Assembly (NCBI GenBank): GCA_041603235.1
Contig: JBFIES010000001.1
Coordinates: 434,001 to 498,000 of the forward strand
Source: Panacagrimonas sp041603235
GTDB lineage: Bacteria; Pseudomonadota; Gammaproteobacteria; Nevskiales; Nevskiaceae
DNA: 64,000 nucleotides
Reading direction: 5' to 3'
Position 1 is the first letter of the stretch. Every line of letters begins with the position of its first letter. This document shows, piece by piece, positions 1-9,050 of this stretch. The translations under genes and the position numbers were made by a program. Below the pieces are notes generated by a model. The model saw nothing but the letters and a program-made list of their open reading frames with translations. It was not told where the DNA came from and did not search any database.

Positions 1-659
1 CCGATGGATGCCCACACCATGCTCAGCGGCGTAAAGACTTCCTCCAGCTCGAAGCCGGGAACGCGTAGCTGATTGGCATCCACAGCGCCAATGCTGTCCA
101 GCCCATTGCGGATGAAAACGGACTCACCCCAGCTCAGATGCTGGCGGCCAACCCGGATGCCGACATCGCGCGAGGCAATCTTGCCCTGCCAGGACACATA
201 GGCATCAAGGATGTCGCCGTCATGTCCGATATGACCCTGCACGGCACTCTGCTTGAAGTAGCGCTCACTCGCCGGTGCTTCGCGGCCCGGACCGTAATCA
301 GCACCATCAAAGAACTCATGATCGTCCAGTGTGGGATCGTAGAGGTAGCTGCCCCGCACGAACACGCCGAAATCGCCCCAGCTCGCGCTGAAGTCCGACG
401 TGAGCTTGAGGGTGCTGGCAATGGTATCGCCGTTGGAAAAGGCGAGATTGCCGTCGTCACTATTGGTGGAAAAAGCGTTCCCGCCATTACCGACACCAAT
501 GCGATCTGGGTCGCGTGCTTCGGTACGCCAGGCCAGGCCCAGCGAGGCCACACTTTCAAGTGACGCCTCCGCTGGCCCGAGATTGAATTGCAGGGCGCTG
601 GCCGGCAGAGCGGTCAGCAGCAGTGTCGAAAAGCCGAGAGTTTTGGAAATCGTTTTCAT
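1..659 (-). CDS. DUF1302 family outer-membrane-type protein (partial)
   Basis: The N-terminal 219 residues are present and the C-terminus lies beyond the left edge of the window. The protein starts with a basic N-terminus and a hydrophobic stretch ending in a probable signal peptidase I site (PASA, about residue 22). It continues with aromatic, alternating segments typical of beta-barrels. The motif GRQHLSWGES followed by NGLDSIGAVDANQLRVPG is characteristic of DUF1302 proteins, which are uncharacterised and often encoded beside lipid- or steroid-related genes. The ATG overlaps the TGA of the upstream lipase gene (ATGA), so the two are probably translationally coupled. Its exact role is unknown; an outer-membrane channel or lipid-handling function is inference. 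Confidence 0.8.
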   Translation of the reverse strand, partial: MKTISKTLGFSTLLLTALPASALQFNLGPAEASLESVASLGLAWRTEARDPDRIGVGNGGNAFSTNSDDGNLAFSNGDTIASTLKLTSDFSASWGDFGVFVRGSYLYDPTLDDHEFFDGADYGPGREAPASERYFKQSAVQGHIGHDGDILDAYVSWQGKIASRDVGIRVGRQHLSWGESVFIRNGLDSIGAVDANQLRVPGFELEEVFTPLSMVWASI

Positions 660-2962
660 TGGCAAGAGGCTCCAATGGGCAGGCACTGCCCGCCGGTGGC
701 GAGGAAGGTGGCAATCTGGGTCTGGATCTCCTGGGTGACGGCGAGGCTGGTCGCCGTGCTGCCCGGATCGATGATCGAGCCGTGCGTTCCCTGAGTGAAC
801 GGAACCGCAACGCCCAGGCCATTTGCTGCACCTGCCGTATTGAAGAACACCTGAGGATCATCCACGGCGAGCGGACTGCCGCTGAAATTCACCGGGCTGT
901 CTGGCAGCTGCAATCCCATCAGGCGAATCAAGGGGTCGGTGCCGGACAGGTAACCGTCTACGGTCACCACAGGGTTGTTGATTGCGTTGTTGGGAACCGC
1001 ATCGTCTCCCAGAATCTCGACCACGTGAATCGGCCGGGTGGCGCGCGCTGCAACTGCGTAATTGGCAGGATCACCGGAATCGAGCACCTGCTGTGCAACC
1101 CGCAGATAAGTCTCGTATCCGTCGCTGCCCTCGACAATACCGTTGCCCGCCAGCCCTGCTGCGACGTCATCGCCAAAAGCCACGGAACCATCCAGCAGCT
1201 TGCCGATTCCCACGCCCGCCATGGCTAGGGAAGCCGTACCAACGTCATCACTGACGCCCAGGAAAGTGGTGCCGATAATGCCGCCGAGCGAATGTCCGAT
1301 GAAGGAGGGTTTTGCAGTTGTGTTGATCGCCACGCCGGGCAGGCTCGGAATGGAGCGTGCCAGCACGGTCAGATCAGAAACGGCCTGGCGGATGTTGTCG
1401 CGGCTGGTGGCCAGGCTGACCAGATTGATGAAGTGCGAGCCCGAGCAATCCGGGATGCCATCCGGCGCGAACTGCGCCGTGGTATCGCAATCAGCGTTCT
1501 GTGTGGACACGTCCAGATTGAGCGTGCGCTCACCCACTCCGGCAACCCGCAGTGGGCTGGTCGGATCAACGATGCCATGAAGCGGCAAATCCATCGCGAT
1601 GCTGACCTGCCCGGCACGGGCCAGACTGCTTGCAATCAACAGGAGATTGCTGCGGTCCTGGGTAATACCGTGCTGGAAGATGGTCGTCGGAAAGCCGCCG
1701 GGAACAGCTGCCGGTGCGCCGCCCTGACCATTGGGAACCGCAACCAGAACCGGCAGATCCTGCAAGCTGCGCTGAAGCGGCCGAGGGAAGCAGCGCGTGG
1801 TGGAATCAGGGCTGCTGCCGGACAAGGACGGCGTTGAAAGATTGGAGCAAGGCACGCCATTGGTGGTGAATCGCGGCGCGCGATAACTGCCATCTGCCAG
1901 CCAGTAGTTGGTCAGCGGATTGGGCAGCGGAACACCGGCTGGTGGTGGCGCGGAGTTGTCAGCAAGGAAATACGGCACGCCGCGCAGCACTGTCTTGTAG
2001 ATGGTTGCACCGGGAGGAATCGGCAAGCCCAGCAGCTGACCAATCTGATCCGTCGTACCCACCGGGGTCAGTGCATCGAAAGTCGCTGCAGGTGCGGCGT
2101 CCACAACCTGCTCCAACGTGTCGGTGATGGACTGGGTCGTAAAGCTCCAGGCCAACACCACGTCATCGGTCGAAAATGTCGGCGACAGGGCCTGCTGCCC
2201 CACGCCGACCACGAGCGGAAGAATTGATCCGGTCTCGGCCTGACGAATCGCCTCGAGCGTGGCGAGTTGTGCATCGCTCAGACCGGCGAGTTCGGGCCGG
2301 TCCTGACTCTGCACCGCGGTAGAGCTGCTGACGGCGTCAAAAAAAGCACTGCGTGAAACCGGAACGCCATCGGTGCTGAGCAGGCGATTGGTCACCGCCA
2401 ACACATAAGTGGTGGCCTGCTTCAGGGGAACCGCCGGCTCGATCATCATGCGCGTACGCACTTCGGACAGCGGACGCCCCGTTGCCGCATCGAGCGCGTC
2501 GTAGTTCTGAATCACGTAGTCACCAGTGGCACCGCCATCGGCACTCTGACTCAGCAATCGCGGCACCGGCCGGCCTGTCGCAGGGTCGATATTGACCTCG
2601 ATCACCAACAGTCCGCCCGACGCCGCCGTGGCCAGATCAACAAAGCCGATGAAATCCGTGAAACCCGATGCCACGGTTGAAAAGCCGTCGAGAAGATTGG
2701 CGGCGTTGACCGGCCCGTTCGCAGGCGCTGAGGGATTGGAGGGGTCCCTGAGCGGCAGGCTGACCCGCGAAGTAGCCGGGTTCTGCAAACCGAAAAAAGG
2801 AAAGGGCACAGTGCCGGCCAAAGGGTCGAATAAAGAGAAAGCTCTTGATTCGCTGCCGTCGGGCGTCCCCGGCTCGTTACTGCCTGCGCCATCGCCAGAT
2901 TTGTTGCAGGCGGCCAACATCATGGCAAAAGCCACTGTAGTGGCCATATGAAATAGTCGCAT
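656..2962 (-). CDS. Extracellular lipase, Pla-1/cef-type lipoprotein
   Basis: A 768-residue secreted alpha/beta hydrolase. The N-terminus has a lipoprotein signal peptide with lipobox LAAC (Cys about 19) followed by a Gly/Ser-rich linker, so it is probably anchored in the outer membrane. The first half resembles the N-terminal domain of the virulence-factor/Pla-1/cef lipases. The nucleophile elbow GHSLGG lies at about residue 557, preceded by a segment with the oxyanion-type phrase FQHGITQDR (about residue 430). The substrate is probably long-chain acylglycerols or other lipid esters, by family. The stop overlaps the start of the DUF1302 gene by four bases, which suggests a two-gene unit for lipid hydrolysis and uptake or export. 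Confidence 0.82.
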   Translation of the reverse strand: MRLFHMATTVAFAMMLAACNKSGDGAGSNEPGTPDGSESRAFSLFDPLAGTVPFPFFGLQNPATSRVSLPLRDPSNPSAPANGPVNAANLLDGFSTVASGFTDFIGFVDLATAASGGLLVIEVNIDPATGRPVPRLLSQSADGGATGDYVIQNYDALDAATGRPLSEVRTRMMIEPAVPLKQATTYVLAVTNRLLSTDGVPVSRSAFFDAVSSSTAVQSQDRPELAGLSDAQLATLEAIRQAETGSILPLVVGVGQQALSPTFSTDDVVLAWSFTTQSITDTLEQVVDAAPAATFDALTPVGTTDQIGQLLGLPIPPGATIYKTVLRGVPYFLADNSAPPPAGVPLPNPLTNYWLADGSYRAPRFTTNGVPCSNLSTPSLSGSSPDSTTRCFPRPLQRSLQDLPVLVAVPNGQGGAPAAVPGGFPTTIFQHGITQDRSNLLLIASSLARAGQVSIAMDLPLHGIVDPTSPLRVAGVGERTLNLDVSTQNADCDTTAQFAPDGIPDCSGSHFINLVSLATSRDNIRQAVSDLTVLARSIPSLPGVAINTTAKPSFIGHSLGGIIGTTFLGVSDDVGTASLAMAGVGIGKLLDGSVAFGDDVAAGLAGNGIVEGSDGYETYLRVAQQVLDSGDPANYAVAARATRPIHVVEILGDDAVPNNAINNPVVTVDGYLSGTDPLIRLMGLQLPDSPVNFSGSPLAVDDPQVFFNTAGAANGLGVAVPFTQGTHGSIIDPGSTATSLAVTQEIQTQIATFLATGGQCLPIGASCQ

Positions 2963-3131
2963 GTCTCCTCCAATCGCGGAATTCAGGCTCTACCGTACGC
3001 GCATCTTCGGCGCATATCAGCCAAGGTCGTTTCTCTCCCGACGATTCGGACAGCAATATTCGAACTGCTGTTACAGAGACATGATTGTGCGCTATTCCAG
3101 ACGGATAAGTATGGCGTTGCGGACAGCCGGC

Positions 3132-4670
3132 TCAGGCGCGCAGGTTTTCGGCAATTTCGCGTGCCGCCTCAAGGTCCTGTACCAGCAACGACAGTGGCAT
3201 GCGGCGGCGCAAAGCATCATCCGCGGTCAGGGCCATCTCGTCGCGAAACGCCAGCTTGACTTCCGCCTTGATGAAAGGCGCTTCAGCATGCACCCGCTCC
3301 GCCAGAGCAGGCTCTTTCTCGATCAGGTACAGCAACTGACGCACCCGTGTGCCATTGCGATGCGCCGCGGTGAGCGCTGCGACGCCATCCACGCCCGCAC
3401 CGGTGAGTTGTTTGACTGCATCGGCCAGCCAGATATCGAAATCCTTGGCTGGCGGCGCACCGGGAAGTCGCCGCAGATGCGTGCGGGTTTTCGTTTTCTT
3501 GCGGCCCAGGGCCTTCTCGACGGCATCGACAATCTCTACCGAGTCGCAACGCGAGGTGGTGTACTTGCCGCCAATGGGCAGTACCAACCGTGGCTCGGGC
3601 TGGGCAATATCAAACTCTCTGGAAACTGCGGCCAGGCTCGCTGCATCTTCTGCCTGCAACGAGCGCACACCGGAATAGCGCGCGATGACGTCGGCCTCCG
3701 TCCAGCCCAGACCGGGTAGACCACGCCGAACACCATCAATCAGGTAGCTGGTTTCCTCATCCGTGGGAACCGCTTCATCCGGGGATTCCACTTCCGATTC
3801 GGTGGTTCCGACCAGCGTGCGGCCATACCAGGGGATAACGAAAAACACCCGGCCATCCTTGGCCGTCAACAGGAAGGCTTCGGTGCAACCGGGGATCGCC
3901 GGCAGCAGCAAGTGCGTGCCCTTCACCAATTTGATCTTGGGCGCATCCTCACCCAACAGCGAGCGTGCCCAGGGGCCGGCAGAATTGACCACGCAACGCG
4001 CACGCACGGAAAAGCCTTCGCCGGAAAGCTGATCCTTCACCTGCGCACCGCAAATGCCCTTGGCATCGCGCTCAATCTTCTCGGCCATCATCTTGTTGAC
4101 ACAAACCGCGCCTGCCGACTGCGCTGCTGCCACAACAGTCATGGTCATGCGCGCATCGTCTTCCTGACAATCGCCATAGCGGAAGCCGCCCACCAGATTG
4201 GCAGGATCAATGTAGTGGTAATGCTTGAGCAGGGTCTTGGGCCGGAAATGCTTGTGTGGCTTGACCGGTCCACTGCCAAAAGCGAGCGCGTCATACAAGG
4301 TCAGGCCGGCCGACAATTTCAGCGGACTGGCGCGCGGGCCTTTCCACACCGGCATGATGAAATCCATTGGCCGCACCAGATGCGGAGCAATGCGCGACAG
4401 CGTGCGCCGCTCTTTGAGCGCATGGCGCACCAATGCAAATTCATAGTGTTCGAGATATCGCAGGCCGCCGTGAATCAGCTTGCTCGATGCCGATGAAGTT
4501 CCGCTGGCCCAGTCGTTTTTCTCGATCAATGCGACGCTGAGTCCGCGCAGAGCTGCGTCATAAGCGGTCCAGGCACCGTAGATGCCGCCGCCGATAACCA
4601 GCAGATCAAACTCCTGCTGCAGGCCACGAACATTGCGAACCAGCGGGAATGCGGTTGGTGTGCTGCTCAT
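3132..4670 (-). CDS. glpD: Aerobic glycerol-3-phosphate dehydrogenase
   Basis: A 512-residue FAD-dependent enzyme that oxidises sn-glycerol 3-phosphate to dihydroxyacetone phosphate and passes electrons to quinone at the inner membrane. The dinucleotide-binding motif VIGGGIYGAW is at about residues 24-33. The conserved SSASSKLIHGGLRYLE segment follows at about 59-74, and the C-terminal DAO-like domain is present. Length matches the family. Its ATG shares one base with the TAA stop of prlC (TAATG), so it is probably read by coupling from prlC. I see no glpF, glpK or glpR beside it. The glycerol 3-phosphate may come from lipid breakdown, for example by the lipase encoded downstream, but that link is inference. 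Confidence 0.95.
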   Translation of the reverse strand: MSSTPTAFPLVRNVRGLQQEFDLLVIGGGIYGAWTAYDAALRGLSVALIEKNDWASGTSSASSKLIHGGLRYLEHYEFALVRHALKERRTLSRIAPHLVRPMDFIMPVWKGPRASPLKLSAGLTLYDALAFGSGPVKPHKHFRPKTLLKHYHYIDPANLVGGFRYGDCQEDDARMTMTVVAAAQSAGAVCVNKMMAEKIERDAKGICGAQVKDQLSGEGFSVRARCVVNSAGPWARSLLGEDAPKIKLVKGTHLLLPAIPGCTEAFLLTAKDGRVFFVIPWYGRTLVGTTESEVESPDEAVPTDEETSYLIDGVRRGLPGLGWTEADVIARYSGVRSLQAEDAASLAAVSREFDIAQPEPRLVLPIGGKYTTSRCDSVEIVDAVEKALGRKKTKTRTHLRRLPGAPPAKDFDIWLADAVKQLTGAGVDGVAALTAAHRNGTRVRQLLYLIEKEPALAERVHAEAPFIKAEVKLAFRDEMALTADDALRRRMPLSLLVQDLEAAREIAENLRA

Positions 4671-6736
4671 TACGCGGCCTCCGCGATCAGTCCGTCCTGG
4701 CGAAGCAGGGCATCCACCTTGGGCTTGCGCCCGCGAAATGACTCGAACAGTTCTGCGGCGGGCTTGGAGCCCCCGCGCGACAACAGCGATTCCAGGAAGC
4801 GAGTCCCGGTTGATCGCAGCGCGGTCTGATCCAGCCCTGCTTCAACAAACGCCTCGTAAGCGTCTGCAGACAAGACTTCTGCCCACTTGTAGCTGTAGTA
4901 ACCCGCTGCATAGCCGCCGGCGAAAATGTGACTGAAACTCCAGGGCATGCGGTTGAATGCCGGTGGCCTGAGCACAGCGACTTCATCGCGTACCTGTTCG
5001 ATCAGTCCGAGCACGCGGGCGCCCTGCTCCGGCTGGTAATCCCGGTGCAGACGCAGGTCGAACAAGGCGAACTCCACCTGTCGCACCGTCGCCAACCCGG
5101 CCTGGAATCGACGCGAAGCCTGAAGGCGCTCGATCTGATCATCCGGCAGGGCTTTTCCGGTTTGCCAGTGACGCGCCCAGGTCTTGAGCTGGCTGGGCTC
5201 GAAGCACCAGTTCTCCATGAACTGGCTCGGCAACTCCACGGCATCCCACTCCACCCCGTTGATACCCGATACCGCCGCTTCATCCACCTGCGTCATCAGC
5301 AGGTGCAGGCCGTGGCCACATTCGTGATACAGCGTCAGGACTTCGTCGTGTGTCAGCAAGCCGGGCTGGCTGTCCATCGGTGGGCGGAAATTGCACACCA
5401 GATAGGCCACTGGAATCTGGCGACCTTGCGCAGTGGTTCGCCGGCCATGACATTCATCCATCCACGCGCCGCTGCGCTTATTCTCGCGTGCGTAGGCATC
5501 GAGATAGAACATCCCGCGCGATTCGCCGCCGGCCCCTTGCACCTCATAAACCTCGACCGAGGGATGCCATGCGCGCTGATCCTCGCGCCGCACAATAGCG
5601 ACGCCGTAGAGCTGCTCAACCAGAGCGAACAGACCGCCGAGCACATTTGGCATCGCAAAGTAGGGCCGCAAAGCGTCTTCGTTCAGACCCAATGACGATT
5701 CCTTGAGCTTCTCCGAGTAATAGGCGACATCCCAGGATTCAAGCTTTCGCGGACCTCCCTGCTGCCGGGCAAAAGCTTCCAGTTCTTTCAGATCCTGCTG
5801 CGCGGCAGGACGCGCCCGGGCAGCGAGATCGAGCAGGAATTTCTCGACCTCATCCGGGGCTTGCGCCATCTTGGTTTCGACCGACAACTCCGCATAGTTA
5901 GCAAATCCCAGAAGGATCGCCTTTTCGTGGCGCAGCTTCAGGATTTCTTCCATCAGTTCGCTGTTATCGAACGTGCCGGCCTGCGGCCCCTGATCGGATG
6001 CGCGCGTGGCAAAAGCGGTGTAGATCTCCCTGCGCAGTTCGCGGTCATCGGCAAAGGTGTTGACCGCATCAAAACTCGGATAGTCCAGCGTGAGCAGGTA
6101 TCCCTCGAGTTTCTTGTCGGCGGCACGTGCGGCGGCCTGCTCGATCGCCGCCGACGACATGCCGTTGAGGCGCGCCGCGTCGGTGATGTGCAGCGACCAG
6201 GCCTGGATCGCGTCCATCACGTTTTCTTCAAAGCGGGTGTTGAGCTCCGACAGGCGCAGCGATATTTGCCGATAGCGCTCTTTCTTTTCCGGCGGCAGGC
6301 CAATGCCGGACAGTCGGAAATCACGCAGTTCGTCCAGCACCACTTTCTGCTGCACCGCGCTCAGCGCCGCAAACCCTGCGGACTGCGATAGCGCTTCAAA
6401 TTTCTTGAACAATGCTTCGGACTGCGAAAGCTCCAGTCCGTAGTCGGTGACCTTGGGCAGACCGGCGTTGTAGGCCGCACGCCATTCGGCCGTGGAATTG
6501 ACGCTGAACAGATGCGAGACCGGGCCCCAGACGCGAGATAAACGCTCGTTCATTTCATCCAGCGGCTCCACCAGACTTTGCCAGTCAGGTGCGCCTTCTG
6601 CCCCCACGATGCGCGCGAGCTGGCTGCGATTGGCCGCCAGAACTTCGTCCAGCGCCGCCTCGACATGGCTGGGCTGAATCTGGTCAAAAAGTGGGAGCAC
6701 ATTGAGCGCACGTTCGGTCAGCAGCGGATTGGTCAT
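4670..6736 (-). CDS. prlC: Oligopeptidase A (M3 zinc metallopeptidase)
   Basis: A cytoplasmic zinc endopeptidase that degrades short peptides, including cleaved signal peptides. With the ATG at 6736 (MTNPLLTER) it is 688 residues, close to the 680 of E. coli PrlC. The reading frame is open further upstream, but that extension does not resemble the family. The zinc motif HECGH is at about residue 471 in the phrase LTLYHECGHGLH. The typical C-terminal FSHIFAGGYAAGYYSYKWAE segment is present. Its stop codon overlaps the start of glpD by one base, a pairing with no obvious functional logic. Confidence 0.94.
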   Translation of the reverse strand: MTNPLLTERALNVLPLFDQIQPSHVEAALDEVLAANRSQLARIVGAEGAPDWQSLVEPLDEMNERLSRVWGPVSHLFSVNSTAEWRAAYNAGLPKVTDYGLELSQSEALFKKFEALSQSAGFAALSAVQQKVVLDELRDFRLSGIGLPPEKKERYRQISLRLSELNTRFEENVMDAIQAWSLHITDAARLNGMSSAAIEQAAARAADKKLEGYLLTLDYPSFDAVNTFADDRELRREIYTAFATRASDQGPQAGTFDNSELMEEILKLRHEKAILLGFANYAELSVETKMAQAPDEVEKFLLDLAARARPAAQQDLKELEAFARQQGGPRKLESWDVAYYSEKLKESSLGLNEDALRPYFAMPNVLGGLFALVEQLYGVAIVRREDQRAWHPSVEVYEVQGAGGESRGMFYLDAYARENKRSGAWMDECHGRRTTAQGRQIPVAYLVCNFRPPMDSQPGLLTHDEVLTLYHECGHGLHLLMTQVDEAAVSGINGVEWDAVELPSQFMENWCFEPSQLKTWARHWQTGKALPDDQIERLQASRRFQAGLATVRQVEFALFDLRLHRDYQPEQGARVLGLIEQVRDEVAVLRPPAFNRMPWSFSHIFAGGYAAGYYSYKWAEVLSADAYEAFVEAGLDQTALRSTGTRFLESLLSRGGSKPAAELFESFRGRKPKVDALLRQDGLIAEAA

Positions 6737-6909
6737 ATGAGCAATAAATACATTCAAATTCAGATGGCGAGGAGTTTCGCACGGTGGCGCTATCGAGTTA
6801 TGGCTGGCCTGAAGAATGCCGTGCCAGTACCCGCACATGCGAGTCAAATCCTGAACGGAAGTTCCCTCACGACACTCCGCACGGATCATGCCCAAACCCG
6901 CGCGTCGGT

Positions 6910-7848
6910 TCAGAACAGGCCGCGAACTGTCAGCATGAACACCACGCACAGGGCGAGCACAAGGCCTCCGATGACCATGGCCAGGCCGCCCCATCGCAGC
7001 CCCTTGGTCAATTCGTGCTCGGTCTTGGTTGAGAGAATATAAGGCCGTCGCCCCGCCGGGCGATTGAGGATATTCAGGTCGGGCTGGACCGAACGCCCCA
7101 CCTGCTCAGCGCGCACGATCCGAATGGCCTCACGTCGCGCGACTTCCCATTCCTGCAAGTCGATCTCGCCATCCCGGTTGCTGTCAAAGCGATGCAACAG
7201 GTCGCGCTTGTCCTTTTTCCAGATCGAGAGCAGTTCGCTGACATCCAGAGACTCGTTGTCGGCACGAAAAGCGATCTGGGTCTGAAACTGTCCCAGTGTG
7301 TAGAGCCAGGCCCCATAGCGAACAATGCCCTCGGTATATCGATAGTCGCCCAGCGAGAAGAAACTGTTTTTCTTGGGAACGGATTTGGGCCGGCGGTGAT
7401 AACCGCGCCAGCGTCTTCGCACGCTCGGGATAATCTTCGCGCCCACCGGGTCCACCACGCACTGACCGGTGCCATCGTCCAGCAGAAACAGATCATTGGA
7501 TGTGCCTGATTCCACCACCACCCATTTGGTCTGACGACGTCCGCCGCTGTAGCTGGTCCGCCGCCGCTCAACCCGATAATCCCACCAGCAGCACTTTTCG
7601 CCGGATAGCGGCGCGATAATTTCTGGCCCCGGCAGCAGACGCGCATGACCGTGCAGTTCAACGTAGCCCTGGGCGGCAGACCGGATGCGCGAGGTCGGGG
7701 TGTCTTCGAGCAGGCGCGCGCGCTGAAGTCGGACAAAACCGTATGCAAATACGCCAATCGCGGCCCCGGCGAGAATCACCGCCATCATCCAGAACTTGCG
7801 AGGTTCGGCCTGGGCCATCGTCTCCAGCAGATGTCTCAGGACTTCCAC
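6910..7848 (-). CDS. GIDE-domain membrane protein with EF-hand loop
   Basis: A 312-residue protein related to the GIDE (MULAN-like, 'E3 ubiquitin ligase') family. It has an N-terminal membrane segment (about residues 20-38), a GIDE-like domain with GEKCCWWDYRVERRR (about 83-97) and a C-terminal membrane segment (about 288-308). No RING finger is visible, so ligase activity should not be assumed. A canonical 12-residue EF-hand loop, DSNRDGEIDLQE, sits at about residue 220 and predicts calcium binding. I chose GTG at 7848 because GGGGAG lies 8 bases upstream; ATG at 7818 is the alternative. It follows LemA and a small membrane protein on the same strand. Function is unknown. Confidence 0.75.
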   Translation of the reverse strand: MEVLRHLLETMAQAEPRKFWMMAVILAGAAIGVFAYGFVRLQRARLLEDTPTSRIRSAAQGYVELHGHARLLPGPEIIAPLSGEKCCWWDYRVERRRTSYSGGRRQTKWVVVESGTSNDLFLLDDGTGQCVVDPVGAKIIPSVRRRWRGYHRRPKSVPKKNSFFSLGDYRYTEGIVRYGAWLYTLGQFQTQIAFRADNESLDVSELLSIWKKDKRDLLHRFDSNRDGEIDLQEWEVARREAIRIVRAEQVGRSVQPDLNILNRPAGRRPYILSTKTEHELTKGLRWGGLAMVIGGLVLALCVVFMLTVRGLF

Positions 7849-7906
7849 AGCTGGAACTCCCCGTTCGGCATTCTTGCCAAAGTCGATGCCGGTCGCGGAG
7901 CGCGCA

Positions 7907-8254
7907 CTATTTCTTGGGCTTGATTCCGAACAGGCCGCCCAGGCGATTGCTGATGACGTCTGCACCGCGATTAACCGCTGTCGCGTAATTCTCGACCAAC
8001 TCGCCGGTTTCGCTGTTGCGCAGCGCATCCTGGAAACCCAGTCGAACGTGTTTGCGCAGCTCGGGCATCAGTTCTTCACCTGCGGCCAGAACGCCTTTCC
8101 TGACCCGCTGCTCAAACTCGTCCTGCAACTGCTCAAGTTCGCTTTCGAGGTGACGGGAAATTCGTCCTCGATACAGCAGATAGGCAAACAGCCAGGTCAA
8201 CAGAGCGGTCAGGATCGCGGTGAGAATGATGCTGATAGCAAGGCTGCTGGTCAT
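7907..8254 (-). CDS. Small single-span membrane protein with coiled coil
   Basis: A 115-residue protein with one N-terminal transmembrane helix (about residues 4-28). The next part is charged and heptad-like, rich in Glu, Leu, Gln and Arg (about 33-70), suggesting a cytoplasmic coiled coil. The C-terminus ends in the basic tail GIKPKK. The layout recalls YhcB/DUF1043-type proteins, but I cannot assign it to that family by eye. It sits between LemA and the GIDE protein on the same strand, which suggests the three form one membrane module. Confidence 0.7.
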   Translation of the reverse strand: MTSSLAISIILTAILTALLTWLFAYLLYRGRISRHLESELEQLQDEFEQRVRKGVLAAGEELMPELRKHVRLGFQDALRNSETGELVENYATAVNRGADVISNRLGGLFGIKPKK

Positions 8255-8345
8255 AGAGCGCCTCCAGGTTTCAGATAGACCTGCAACCGACTCGGCGGGA
8301 GCGGAACAGGCAGCGCTTCAGGCGGACGGGTGTGATCACCGGCCC

Positions 8346-8915
8346 TTATGAAGCAAACAGGGATTTCACGTTGACATCACCAAGCTCCTCGGCCTGGAAC
8401 TCCAGCAGCACGGCGGGTGGAAAATCACCCATGCGGGCAATGATCAGGTCCGGAAACTGCTCGATGCGGACGTTGTTGATGTTCACGCTCTCATTGTAGA
8501 ACTCACGCCGGTCTGCAATCGCGTTCTCAAGCCCGGATATCCGGCCCAGCAGGGTCTGCAGCGACTCATTGGCACGCAGCTCGGGGTAGGCCTCCACCGT
8601 CGCGGTAATACTGCCCAGCCCGGAGCGCATCATGGTTTCCGCAATGCCCACGCCCTTGACGTCACCCTTGTCCAAAGCGGCTTTGGCGCCGCTACGCGCC
8701 TGCATGACCTTCTCCAACGTGCCCGCCTCAAACTGCATGTGCTGTTTGCAGACTTCCACCAGCTTGGGCAGCTCGTCGTGGCGCTGCTTGAGCAGCACGT
8801 CGATGTTGCTCCAGGACTTGGAAATGTTGTGCTTGATCGCGACCAGCCCATTGAAAATGATGATGCCGTAGATCAGCAGCGCCGCGATGATCCCCAGAAC
8901 GATGTAGGTACCCAT
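8346..8915 (-). CDS. lemA: LemA family protein
   Basis: A 189-residue protein with an N-terminal membrane helix (about residues 3-22) followed by the helical LemA domain. Family signatures include NGLVAIKHNISKSWSNIDVLLKQRHDELPKL (split here: NGLVAIKHNISKSW, then SNIDVLLKQRHDELPKL) and, near the C-terminus, NVRIEQFPDLIIAR. I chose the ATG at 8915 because it directly follows AAGGGGGAAAGG and starts exactly at the membrane helix; an upstream extension lacks support. LemA proteins are widespread but poorly understood. Genes encoding GIDE-domain proteins often occur beside LemA, matching the gene two steps downstream. Confidence 0.92.
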   Translation of the reverse strand: MGTYIVLGIIAALLIYGIIIFNGLVAIKHNISKSWSNIDVLLKQRHDELPKLVEVCKQHMQFEAGTLEKVMQARSGAKAALDKGDVKGVGIAETMMRSGLGSITATVEAYPELRANESLQTLLGRISGLENAIADRREFYNESVNINNVRIEQFPDLIIARMGDFPPAVLLEFQAEELGDVNVKSLFAS

Positions 8916-9050
8916 GCCTTTCCCCCTTGATCGAGCAAGGAAGTCTACCCGCGACGGGCTAAATTCGCCGCGATTCATCTGCCCTGCGGTAATATTTGCA
9001 GCACCGCGCGGCTGTGCCCGCGAACCGATACTCTTGAGAGGATTCAACTC

